NCBI RefSeq assembly: GCF_000341105.1
Contig: NZ_ANBB01000003.1
Location: forward strand, 124,001 to 188,000
DNA from: Nocardiopsis potens DSM 45234
GTDB lineage: Bacteria > Actinomycetota > Actinomycetes > Streptosporangiales > Streptosporangiaceae
Length of the DNA: 64,000 bases
Direction: 5' to 3'
The notes beneath the pieces are model-generated. The model saw nothing but the letters and a program-made list of their open reading frames with translations. It was not told where the DNA came from and searched no databases. Shown here piece by piece: positions 27,865 to 36,075 of the stretch. Numbering within the stretch: position 1 is the stretch's first letter; every line of letters starts with the position of its first letter. The position numbers and the translations under genes are program-made.

Positions 27865-30375
27865 TCACCCCCGCTCGGTGAGCCAGGTGCGGCAGTGTCG
27901 GTAGAACCAGTCGAGCACCTCGCACAGTTCCGTGATGCCGTGCTCGGCCAGGGCGCCGATGGGGAAGCCGGGGCGTCGGTCCAGCGACTCCTCGGGAAGG
28001 TCGATCCCCGGCACGGAGTTGAGTCGCTTGAGGAACTCCCGGCGAAGCTCGACGTCGTTGAAGGGCGGCCGGGTCCGCAGGTGCTGGAAGACGACTTCCA
28101 CTGTTCCGTGACCGGGATAGAGCACCAGCGGCCAGCGGATCTCCGGTGAGCTCTCCCGGTCCCACGTGAACAGCCGACAGCTGATCGCTCCCGTGGACGA
28201 GACCCGGTAATCGAGGACGCCGCCGAGGTCCTCCCAGGCCTTCATCAAGCGGGTCACCGCGCCCGCCTCCTCAGGGGAGAGGAGACCGGGGAGCCCGCCG
28301 AGAAAGCGCTGTTCGTGCTCGAGCCGGACGTCCACCTCCATCCCCAGTAGGTCGGCGATCTCGATCGCGTTCAAACGGCGCCGGGGTGCGGCCTCACCCG
28401 AGTCGTCGAAGTCGACGCCTTCCTCTTCGAGAGCCGCCCGCGCAGCCTGGCTCAGCGGGGTGCCCTCTCCCTCCAGCACCCGGTGGGCATTGCGGAAGCC
28501 GCCCTCCCCACTCAGGAGTTCCGACAGGGTCGACGCCTTGGTCCCGAGGAGTAGAGCGAGATCGCGGAGAGTGGTCCAGCTCCCCGCGGGGACGGCGGCG
28601 AGCACATCGCGAACGGGCTTCTCGAAGCGCTTCGGTCCCTCCTCCGTTTCTCCGCCGGGCAGCGGAGCAGGCCACAGCCCGATGGCGCGCTCGGTGATCT
28701 GCGCGGCCCGGGCCTCGATCTCCGGCCGCCCCCAGCTCTCCGCGTCCGCGATCTCCCGGTTCATCTGCAGCGAGCTCCGGTCCAGGATCTGCTGCTTGCG
28801 CTCGAACATGTGGTTCGACAACCGCGAGTTCTGCGAGGTCAGCGTCAGGTTGCCGAGCGTGTGCAGCAGCCGTGCGTGCAGCTCGGAGGCGTTCTCGTCC
28901 TCATCCGCCTGAGCGCGGAGGACCTCACTCCACTGCGGCGTGAGCGACTGCGGCATGACGTGCTCGATGGTCAGCTTCGCCTTGGTGAAGTCCACCGGCT
29001 CGTCTCCGGCGTAGCTCTCCTCCAGGCGGCGCAGGACGAAGGTGCGCTGCGGGGCGCGTCCGCTCCAGTAGAAATTGCGGTCCGAGATCGCTGCGGCGAG
29101 AGCGCGGTCGGAGGGCCAGCGGTGCCGGGGCAGCGACAGGTAGCGCCGAACCTCCTCGTCCACCGGCGCTCCCTCCTGCACGGCTCCCGGGGCGGTCAGG
29201 AAGATCCGATTGAGCCCCTGGGTGGCCTCCCCGACGAGCATTCGGCGTACCAGGTAGCTCTCCACATAGGAGAGAGCCCGGACGACCTCCTCGGTGGATG
29301 CCTGCTGCCGGTCCCTCAGCTGCAGCAGGCGCAGTGCCAGCGGGCGGTAGATCGTGTTCCCCCAGGAGACCAGGCGGGCCAGTACGACGCGCAGGTCCGG
29401 GTCGTTCTCGTAGCCCGGGTCGACCACCCGCAGCAGCAGCTGGCCCAGGCGGCGCAGTTCCTCCAGCTCGCTGCGGACCGCGGTCTCGCCGCCCTGCAGC
29501 GAGACCTCCCCCAGGCGCTGCTGCTGTCCCTGGTAGACCTCGCTCTGCTTGGCGCGCTCATCTCCCCGCAGGACCAGATCGAGCCAGGCCAAGGTCTCCA
29601 GCGTCTCCGGACCGAGTTCTTCCTGCATCGGCGACCAGACCTCGGCGTAGACCTCCTCCCCGGTCTCCGGCAGCAGCATGAAGACGTGGTTGCGCATCAG
29701 GTCGGTCTGGCTCAGCCCCCGCCCGGTGTTGTTGAGCGACTCGAAGATCCGGAAGACGTTGTCCCCGGGATCGGCCTGGATCTCCACCAGGCTGAGTCGG
29801 CGCCCGATCACCGCCTCCACGTCGAGCAGGGCGTCTGTGCCCCAGTCGCAGACGAGCTGCCAGAAGAAGTTGTGCGCGCGCTCGACCCCGCTGGTTCCTG
29901 CGCCGGAGGCGCCGTCGAGCAGTGCCTTGAAAGCGGCCCGGTCGGCCTGGGTCGGCAGTAGCCGGTACCGGTCGGCCCCCCGCTTGTAGGGGTTGATCAG
30001 GTAGGTCGCCTGGATCCGTTCGGACTCCAGCGGCTCGCCCGGGGAATCCGACTCCAGCTCGCGCAGCCGGTCGCGGACGGCGGTCAGCGCGATGGTCAGG
30101 CTGGTGAGCCGCTGCTGGCCGTCGATCACCAGCCACCGGGTCATGTCGCCGGCAGAGGACGCACTCGGAGCCAGCACCACCGAGCCCAGGAAGTGCGAAG
30201 CCGCCGCGTTGCGCTCCGAGGCGCTCTCCGGGCCGGCTTCGGCCTGTGCGGTCAGGTCGTCCCAGAGACGGCCGAGCTCCTTGCCGCCCCATGAGTAGGG
30301 GCGCTGGTAGAGCGGCACCTGGAACTGCTTCGTCCCTTCGACCAGCTTCTGGAAAGTCGTTTCGTATGCCTTCAT
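27865..30375 (-). CDS. GmrSD-like type IV restriction enzyme (DUF262/DUF1524) with extra C-terminal domains
   Basis: An 836-residue fused GmrS/GmrD-type protein; the family cuts DNA with modified cytosines using NTP. The DUF262 part has VPLYQRPYSW (residues 20-29) and IDGQQRL (84-90). The DUF1524 HNH nuclease part has TIEHVMPQSL near residue 470 and HTLGNLTLTSQNSRLSNHMF. About 260 further residues follow. Residues 583-650 (PVRDVLAAVPAGSWTTLRDL to NAHRVLEGEG) look like the DNA-binding part of alkyltransferase-like proteins, with the active Cys of the PCHRV motif replaced by Ala. It is 45 bases downstream of the helicase gene on the same strand, so both form one operon. Confidence 0.8.
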   Translation of the reverse strand: MKAYETTFQKLVEGTKQFQVPLYQRPYSWGGKELGRLWDDLTAQAEAGPESASERNAAASHFLGSVVLAPSASSAGDMTRWLVIDGQQRLTSLTIALTAVRDRLRELESDSPGEPLESERIQATYLINPYKRGADRYRLLPTQADRAAFKALLDGASGAGTSGVERAHNFFWQLVCDWGTDALLDVEAVIGRRLSLVEIQADPGDNVFRIFESLNNTGRGLSQTDLMRNHVFMLLPETGEEVYAEVWSPMQEELGPETLETLAWLDLVLRGDERAKQSEVYQGQQQRLGEVSLQGGETAVRSELEELRRLGQLLLRVVDPGYENDPDLRVVLARLVSWGNTIYRPLALRLLQLRDRQQASTEEVVRALSYVESYLVRRMLVGEATQGLNRIFLTAPGAVQEGAPVDEEVRRYLSLPRHRWPSDRALAAAISDRNFYWSGRAPQRTFVLRRLEESYAGDEPVDFTKAKLTIEHVMPQSLTPQWSEVLRAQADEDENASELHARLLHTLGNLTLTSQNSRLSNHMFERKQQILDRSSLQMNREIADAESWGRPEIEARAAQITERAIGLWPAPLPGGETEEGPKRFEKPVRDVLAAVPAGSWTTLRDLALLLGTKASTLSELLSGEGGFRNAHRVLEGEGTPLSQAARAALEEEGVDFDDSGEAAPRRRLNAIEIADLLGMEVDVRLEHEQRFLGGLPGLLSPEEAGAVTRLMKAWEDLGGVLDYRVSSTGAISCRLFTWDRESSPEIRWPLVLYPGHGTVEVVFQHLRTRPPFNDVELRREFLKRLNSVPGIDLPEESLDRRPGFPIGALAEHGITELCEVLDWFYRHCRTWLTERG

Positions 30376-30420
30376 CGTCCGCTGTTTCTACATCGGGGCG
30401 GTGGAGCGGGCACCGTCGGC

Positions 30421-32523
30421 TCATTTCGGGAGGAACGGGCTGGGGGAGCCCGTGTAGGACACGAGCAGGTGGTCCCGGGCCCGGGTGCAGGCGACGAAGG
30501 CGAGGTTCCGCTCGCGCTGCAGATCGTGGGCGTGCGCGACGGGGTCCTCGTCGGCGTCGGTCACGTGCGGGAGGTAGGGAAGGTGCTCGGAGTCGGCGCC
30601 GATGACGGCGACGCAGCGGAACTCCAGCCCCTTCATCGAGTGCATGGTGCCGACGCGTACGCCGTTGTCCGAGGTCAGGTCGGAGGTGCCGATGGAGCGC
30701 TCGGCCAGTGCGCCGGTCACCTGCCGGGCCAGCGCGTCGGTGCGGGCGGCGATCCCGATGGAACCGGGCTCCACGCCCTCCTCCAGCCAGGCGGAGACCG
30801 CCGCGACGAGGTGGGACAGCTCCTCCTGGCGGGAGGAGAAGCCCTGCACGACCGGGCGGCGGCCGCGCAGCGGGGAGGAGTAGCGGTCCAGTCGGTCCTC
30901 GGTGCCGTCGAGCCCCTCCACCCGCGCGGTGCCCAGGAACCGGACCGCCCAGGACAGGATCTCCTGGGTGCTGCGGTAGCTGAGGGTCAGCCGCCGGCTG
31001 CGCCCGCGCACGTTGACGCCGACCGAGGCCAGGGAGACCTGGTGGTCGTAGATGCGCTGGTGCGGGTCTCCCGCGATGAACAGGTCGTCGGCCCCCTCCG
31101 GGGCCAGCGCCCGGACCAGGCGCCATTTGGCCGGGTGGAGGTCCTGGGACTCGTCCACGACGATGTGCCGGTAGAGCCGCTCACCGGTCCGCTCCAGGAT
31201 CGCCGCGGCCTCGGAGGCCAGCTGCGTGAAGGTCCACTGGTTCTCGCGCCGCATACGGGTGGTGGCGGCCAGAACGGCCCGCCACACCGCGCGCCGCTGC
31301 TCGGCGCCGAGTCGGCCGCCGCGTCCGCGCCGCCGAGCCTGCAGGTAGTCGCGCTCGGTGTGCAGGTCCTGAGCGAGGACCACGTGCTCCCATTCCTCCA
31401 GCAGGAATCGGCCGGGGAGACCGATGTCCGCGCCGGCCTCGTCCCACAGTGCGGCCAGTTTCCGGGGGTGCGGGAAGTTCGGGTTCTTCCCGAGGTCGCC
31501 GCGGACGACCTGGTGGGCGATCTTGTCCAGATTGCGCACGTCGATCAGGGCGCGCTGCCCGGAATCGGTGATCAGCAGGTCGGTCTGGGAACGCAGTGCG
31601 GCGTCCAGGGTCTTGGTGAAGGTGGTGAGCAGGATCGGCTTCTCCGGACCGGAGCCGGCGTCCCACCGCGCGGCCAGGTGGGCGACCCGGTGGACGGCGG
31701 TCACGGTCTTTCCCGTCCCCGCTCCGCCGGTGACCATCGCCGGGCCGGCGTAGGAGTCCCGGTAGGCGATGCGCTTCTGACGGGGGTGGAGGAAGGTGCG
31801 CCAGACGTCGAAGGGGTGGTCCAGCATCTCCCGGAGCTCCTCCGGGCCTTCCACGAAGATCGCCCGCTGGGGCGTGCGCCGGATCGCCGTGGCGAGGTCG
31901 TCGGGGTCGACCGGCTCCTCGGGAACCTCCTCGGCCAGGTCCTTGCAGATCTCCGCCCACGCCTCCTCCACGCTCATCCCGGAGGCGAGCGCGACCAGCG
32001 CGTTGTGCTGGGCGGAGGGCAGCATCGGAGAGAGCGCGTCGAGGTGCGCCTCGTCGGGGAGGAGGCGCACGATCCGCAGCGTTTCGGCGTCGATGCCGAG
32101 TTGACTCAAATGCTTATCGGAGACGCCGTCGAAGAGCCGGGAGGAGGAACCGGCCGCGATCGGTTCGAGTGCGGTGCCCAGCGTTTCCAGCTGCTCCTCG
32201 TCTCGGAATTCCAGCACGCCCAATGCCAGGTTCACCGAGGAGCGCCTCCGCCGGCAGTAGGCGTAGGCGTCATCATGAGGCAGGACCGCGACCAGCAGAT
32301 AGGTGTCCCCGTCCTCCGGCGCGAGGACGACGCCACGGTATCCCAGGGTGATCCGCAGAGTGCGCCACCGGGGGTCGCGCGCATTGGCGACCTTTTCCAA
32401 ATGGCCGCCGGCATGGTAGGTGTCGGCGAACTTGTCGAGCGCGGCGTCGACGGCGCCCCGTATCTTCTTTTCCAGGTTCGCGTATTGGCCGAGGAAGTCC
32501 TTGTCGATGGCGAGCCGGGGCAT
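30421..32523 (-). CDS. UvrD-like helicase with RelE-like N-terminal domain
   Basis: A 700-residue protein. Residues 1-92 read like a RelE/ParE-type toxin fold (FADTYHAGGHLEKVANARDP, WRTLRITLGYRGVVLAPEDG, LLVAVLPHDDAYAYCRR). The rest is a superfamily 1 helicase: Walker A TGGAGTGKT at 265-273, motif II VVDESQD near 455-461, and VACTRARDHLLVSY at the C-terminus. The ATG at 32523 has GGAAAGG five bases upstream. It is the first gene of a unit with the GmrSD gene and is divergent from drmD, 164 bases away. Such helicases are seen in defence islands; whether the N-terminal domain still cuts RNA is unknown. Confidence 0.75.
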   Translation of the reverse strand: MPRLAIDKDFLGQYANLEKKIRGAVDAALDKFADTYHAGGHLEKVANARDPRWRTLRITLGYRGVVLAPEDGDTYLLVAVLPHDDAYAYCRRRRSSVNLALGVLEFRDEEQLETLGTALEPIAAGSSSRLFDGVSDKHLSQLGIDAETLRIVRLLPDEAHLDALSPMLPSAQHNALVALASGMSVEEAWAEICKDLAEEVPEEPVDPDDLATAIRRTPQRAIFVEGPEELREMLDHPFDVWRTFLHPRQKRIAYRDSYAGPAMVTGGAGTGKTVTAVHRVAHLAARWDAGSGPEKPILLTTFTKTLDAALRSQTDLLITDSGQRALIDVRNLDKIAHQVVRGDLGKNPNFPHPRKLAALWDEAGADIGLPGRFLLEEWEHVVLAQDLHTERDYLQARRRGRGGRLGAEQRRAVWRAVLAATTRMRRENQWTFTQLASEAAAILERTGERLYRHIVVDESQDLHPAKWRLVRALAPEGADDLFIAGDPHQRIYDHQVSLASVGVNVRGRSRRLTLSYRSTQEILSWAVRFLGTARVEGLDGTEDRLDRYSSPLRGRRPVVQGFSSRQEELSHLVAAVSAWLEEGVEPGSIGIAARTDALARQVTGALAERSIGTSDLTSDNGVRVGTMHSMKGLEFRCVAVIGADSEHLPYLPHVTDADEDPVAHAHDLQRERNLAFVACTRARDHLLVSYTGSPSPFLPK

Positions 32524-32687
32524 GGAGGCCTTTCCTGCAACGGGGGCACGGTTCTCAGAGCGGGACTCCAGAATAGGACGGAACCGGTTCTCCGTGGCCC
32601 TGTCGGCCGCGGTCGCCGGTGTACGCGAGACTGGGGCGGCGGCAGCGCCTCGGAGCGATGGGCGCAAGAGCGGAAAGGCGGCGGCGG
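32524..32687. promoter_or_regulatory. Divergent control region between the helicase/GmrSD unit and drmD
   Basis: The 164 bases must carry the promoters for both defence units. GGAAAGG ribosome binding sites are seen on both sides (for 32523 minus and, at 32671-32677, for 32688 plus). No clear -35/-10 pair was fixed. Confidence 0.4.
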
Positions 32688-35600
32688 ATGACGGCCGATA
32701 CGGCGCAGGAGGCGGGAGCAGCCCGGAACGGTGCGGAGGCCTCGCCTCCCGAAGTCGGACAGCTGGTCACCGTGCGCAACCGCCGCTGGATCGTCTCCGA
32801 CGTCACCGCCGGGACCATCGCCTCAAGCGACGCCTTCCGGATCACGGCCCGGCCGCAGCATGTCGTGTCCCTGGTGGGAATCGACGACGACGCCGTGAAC
32901 GAGCGCCTCCAGGTCCTCTGGGAGCTGGAGGTGGGAACGCGGGTGCACGAGACCAGAGAGCTGCCGGGGCCGGAGCGGGGCTTCGACGACCCGGTGCGCC
33001 TGGACGCGTTCCTGCACGCCGTGCGGTGGGGGGCCGTCGCATCGGCGGACACCACCGCGCTGCAGGCCCCCTTCCGCTCCGGTATCGAGATCGAGGAGTA
33101 CCAGCTCGAACCGGTCGTGCGGGCGCTGTCGATGCCCCGGACCAACCTGCTCATCGCCGATGACGTCGGCCTGGGCAAGACCATCGAGGCCGGCCTGGTC
33201 ATGCAGGAGCTCCAACTGCGCCACCGGGCCAGGACGATGCTGATCGTCTGCCCTGCGGGCCTCACCGCGCAATGGCACGACGAGATGCGTGACAAGTTCG
33301 GTCTGGACTTCCGAGTGGTCGACACCGAGCTGCTCCGCAGGCTCCGCCGGGAGCGGGGGCTGTACGCCAACCCGTGGACCCACTACCCGCGGCTGATCGT
33401 CAGCATCGACTGGCTCAAGCGCGAGCGCCCGCGCAGGCTGCTCCGCGAGATCCTGCCGGCGACCCCGCGCTACCCGCGCACCTTCGACCTGCTCGTTGTA
33501 GACGAGGCGCACAACTGCGCCCCGGCGGGAGGGGGCAAGTACGCGGTCGACTCCCAGCGGACCAAGGCGGTCCGAGAGCTGGCGCCCCACTGCGAGCACC
33601 GGCTCTTCCTCTCGGCGACCCCGCACAACGGCTACCCCGAATCCTTCTCCGCCCTCCTGGAGCTCCTCGACGATCAGCGGTTCGCCCGCGGGGTGCGCCC
33701 CACTCCCGAACAGCTCGATCGAGCAATGGTCCGTCGCCTCAAGCGGGACCTGCCCAGGCGGTGGGACGGGTCGGCGCGCTTCCCCGAGCGCAGGCTCGGC
33801 TACCTGGAGGCGGTCTACGGGGACGCCGAGCGGCTCGCGCACGCGAAGCTCACCGAGTACGCCGACAGTCGGCGCGGCAGGTCGGGAGCGGCCGGCCGGC
33901 ACACCGCCGACTTCGTCACCACTCTGCTGAAGAAGCGCCTGTTCTCCTCACCGAAGGCGTTCGCCTCGACCATCGAGACCCACCTGAAGACCATGGCCGA
34001 CCGGGAAGAGCGAGAGGAGGGCGGTGAGGAGGTGTTCCCCGAGGCCGCGGTCCGGCCGGTACTGGCCGCGGCCTCGGAGAAGTTGGCCGAGGCGGCCGAG
34101 CACGACGGGGCCTACCGAGAAGCGGAGGGCGAGGCGTTCGCCGCCGCCCGGCGCGGCTCGCCCCCGCTCACCGGGCACGAGCGCTCCCTCCTGGAGGACA
34201 TGCTCGCCTGGGCCCGCCTGGCCCAGGACGCCCCGGACGCCCGGTTCGAGGCGCTGCGCGGCTGGCTCGACCCGGTCCTGTTCGGCAGCGGCCCGGACGG
34301 GAAGGCGCGGCGCCCCGGCCCGGAGGCCGAATGGAGCCGGGAGCGGGTCATCCTCTTCACCGAGTACCGGGACACCCAGCGCTGGCTGCACGACCAGCTC
34401 ATCGCGGCCGGCTACGGAGGCGATGGCGGAGGGCGCATCGCGCTGCTCTACGGCGGGCAGGACCAGGCCGAGCGCGAGCACGTCAAGAGCGTCTTCACCG
34501 ACCGCCCGGAACTCGACGACGTACGCATCCTCATCGCCACCGACGCCGCCAGTGAGGGCATCAACCTGCAGCGCCACTGCCACCGGCTGCTGCACTGGGA
34601 GATCCCGTGGAACCCCAACCGGCTGGAGCAGCGCAACGGTCGGATCGACCGGCACGGCCAGTACGCGGACCGGGTGGAGGTGCTGCACTTCGTCCCGGCC
34701 GGCTGGGAACGGGCCGAACCCGGGTCGCTGGAGAACGAGTTGGGATTCCTGCGTGTGGCGGCGGAGAAGGTCGACCGCATCCGCGAGGACCTGGGCAGCG
34801 CCGGGGACGTCATTGCGGCGCAGGTCGAGCAGAAGATGCTCGGGCGCCGCACGGACTGGGCCGAGACCGACGCGGAGATCCGGGTCCGTGCGGGCGGAGC
34901 GCGGCTCCGGGTCGAGCGGGACCTGAACGATGAGCTCCAGCGGCTCCGCGCCGAGCTCACCGGGAGCCGCACCAGACTGGACCTGACCCCCGCCACCCTG
35001 GAGCGGGTGGTCCGCACCGCGCTGATCCTCGCGCACCGCAGGGACCTGGTCGAGACCGAGCCCCCCGAGGGCGTGCAGGCACGCTGCTTCCGCCTCCCCG
35101 AGCTGGCCGGCGCGTGGGCGAGCGCCCGCGGTGACGGGCTCCTGCACCCGGTCACCGGGGCCGAGCGCCTGGTCACCTTCGACCCCGATGCGATCGTCGG
35201 CCGCAACGACATCGTCCTGCTCCATCTCAAGCACCGCCTGGTGGACATGTGCCTGACCCTGCTCCGCCAGGAGCTGTGGTCGGAGGGGACGCGGCTGTCC
35301 CGGGTCACCGCCCGGGTCGTTGAGGGCGACGTGCTGCGGACCCCGGCGGTGGCGGCGCACGCCCGGGTGGTCATCACCGGTGCAGAGGGCAGCCGCCTGC
35401 ACGAGGAGGTCCTGGTAGCGGGCGGAAGGATCGAGGAGGGCCGGCTGGTGCCGGCCCCGGAAGCGGACGTCCAGGGGTGGCTGGCCGCCGCCTCGGACCA
35501 GGCGCCCCCGGAACCGGTCCGCATCACCCTCACCGGGCTGTGGGGGAACCTGGAGAAGGGCGTAGGGGGCGCGCTCCAGCGGCGTGCCACCCAGCGGGCG

Positions 35601-35927
35601 AAGACGCTGCGCAACGTGCTCGCCGAGCGCTGCGAATCCGAGGTCCAGGCGATCGAGGCCGTGCTGGACGAACTGGCCGAGAGCATCCGTGCCGCCTTGG
35701 ACGACGCCCCGCGCTGGCACCAGGACAGCCTCTTCGAACTGGGAGCGGGGGAGAAGGACCAGCTCCGCAAAGACCGGGAGGCGCTCACCGCCCGCCTGGA
35801 GGAGATCCCGGAGCAGAAGGCCGACGAGGTCCGTGCCCTTCGCCGCCGTTACGCCGAGCCGAAGGTGCGCTGGTTCCCGGTGGCCGTCACCTTCCTGGTC
35901 CCGACCTCGCTCGCTCGGCACTTGTAG
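32688..35927 (+). CDS. drmD: DISARM component DrmD, SNF2-family helicase
   Basis: A 1079-residue SNF2-type ATPase, the marker subunit of class 1 DISARM anti-phage systems. The helicase begins with LLIADDVGLGKTIEAGLVMQ (Walker A Lys164), has motif II VVDEAHN (Asp272), FLSATPHNGYPESF for motif III, FTEYRDTQRWLHDQL, ATDAASEGINLQ, and motif VI QRNGRIDRHGQ from residue 648. A long C-terminal part of about 400 residues follows. The ATG at 32688 is chosen by GGAAAGG about ten bases upstream. The gene is followed at 148 bases by drmMI. DrmD is thought to assist DrmAB in handling incoming DNA, but its exact role is unsettled. Confidence 0.87.
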   Translation: MTADTAQEAGAARNGAEASPPEVGQLVTVRNRRWIVSDVTAGTIASSDAFRITARPQHVVSLVGIDDDAVNERLQVLWELEVGTRVHETRELPGPERGFDDPVRLDAFLHAVRWGAVASADTTALQAPFRSGIEIEEYQLEPVVRALSMPRTNLLIADDVGLGKTIEAGLVMQELQLRHRARTMLIVCPAGLTAQWHDEMRDKFGLDFRVVDTELLRRLRRERGLYANPWTHYPRLIVSIDWLKRERPRRLLREILPATPRYPRTFDLLVVDEAHNCAPAGGGKYAVDSQRTKAVRELAPHCEHRLFLSATPHNGYPESFSALLELLDDQRFARGVRPTPEQLDRAMVRRLKRDLPRRWDGSARFPERRLGYLEAVYGDAERLAHAKLTEYADSRRGRSGAAGRHTADFVTTLLKKRLFSSPKAFASTIETHLKTMADREEREEGGEEVFPEAAVRPVLAAASEKLAEAAEHDGAYREAEGEAFAAARRGSPPLTGHERSLLEDMLAWARLAQDAPDARFEALRGWLDPVLFGSGPDGKARRPGPEAEWSRERVILFTEYRDTQRWLHDQLIAAGYGGDGGGRIALLYGGQDQAEREHVKSVFTDRPELDDVRILIATDAASEGINLQRHCHRLLHWEIPWNPNRLEQRNGRIDRHGQYADRVEVLHFVPAGWERAEPGSLENELGFLRVAAEKVDRIREDLGSAGDVIAAQVEQKMLGRRTDWAETDAEIRVRAGGARLRVERDLNDELQRLRAELTGSRTRLDLTPATLERVVRTALILAHRRDLVETEPPEGVQARCFRLPELAGAWASARGDGLLHPVTGAERLVTFDPDAIVGRNDIVLLHLKHRLVDMCLTLLRQELWSEGTRLSRVTARVVEGDVLRTPAVAAHARVVITGAEGSRLHEEVLVAGGRIEEGRLVPAPEADVQGWLAAASDQAPPEPVRITLTGLWGNLEKGVGGALQRRATQRAKTLRNVLAERCESEVQAIEAVLDELAESIRAALDDAPRWHQDSLFELGAGEKDQLRKDREALTARLEEIPEQKADEVRALRRRYAEPKVRWFPVAVTFLVPTSLARHL

Positions 35928-36075
35928 GGGCCGCTGAGGGGCGGGCGGCGGACACCGGGAGAGCACCTCGCCACCCGCGGGAGGCGGCAGGAGCGATCCT
36001 GTGTCCCGTGGCGGCGCCAGGGGCCCGGGCCGGAAGGGCTGCTTCGCCGTCCTCGCGAATCGATAGTCTCGGGGC

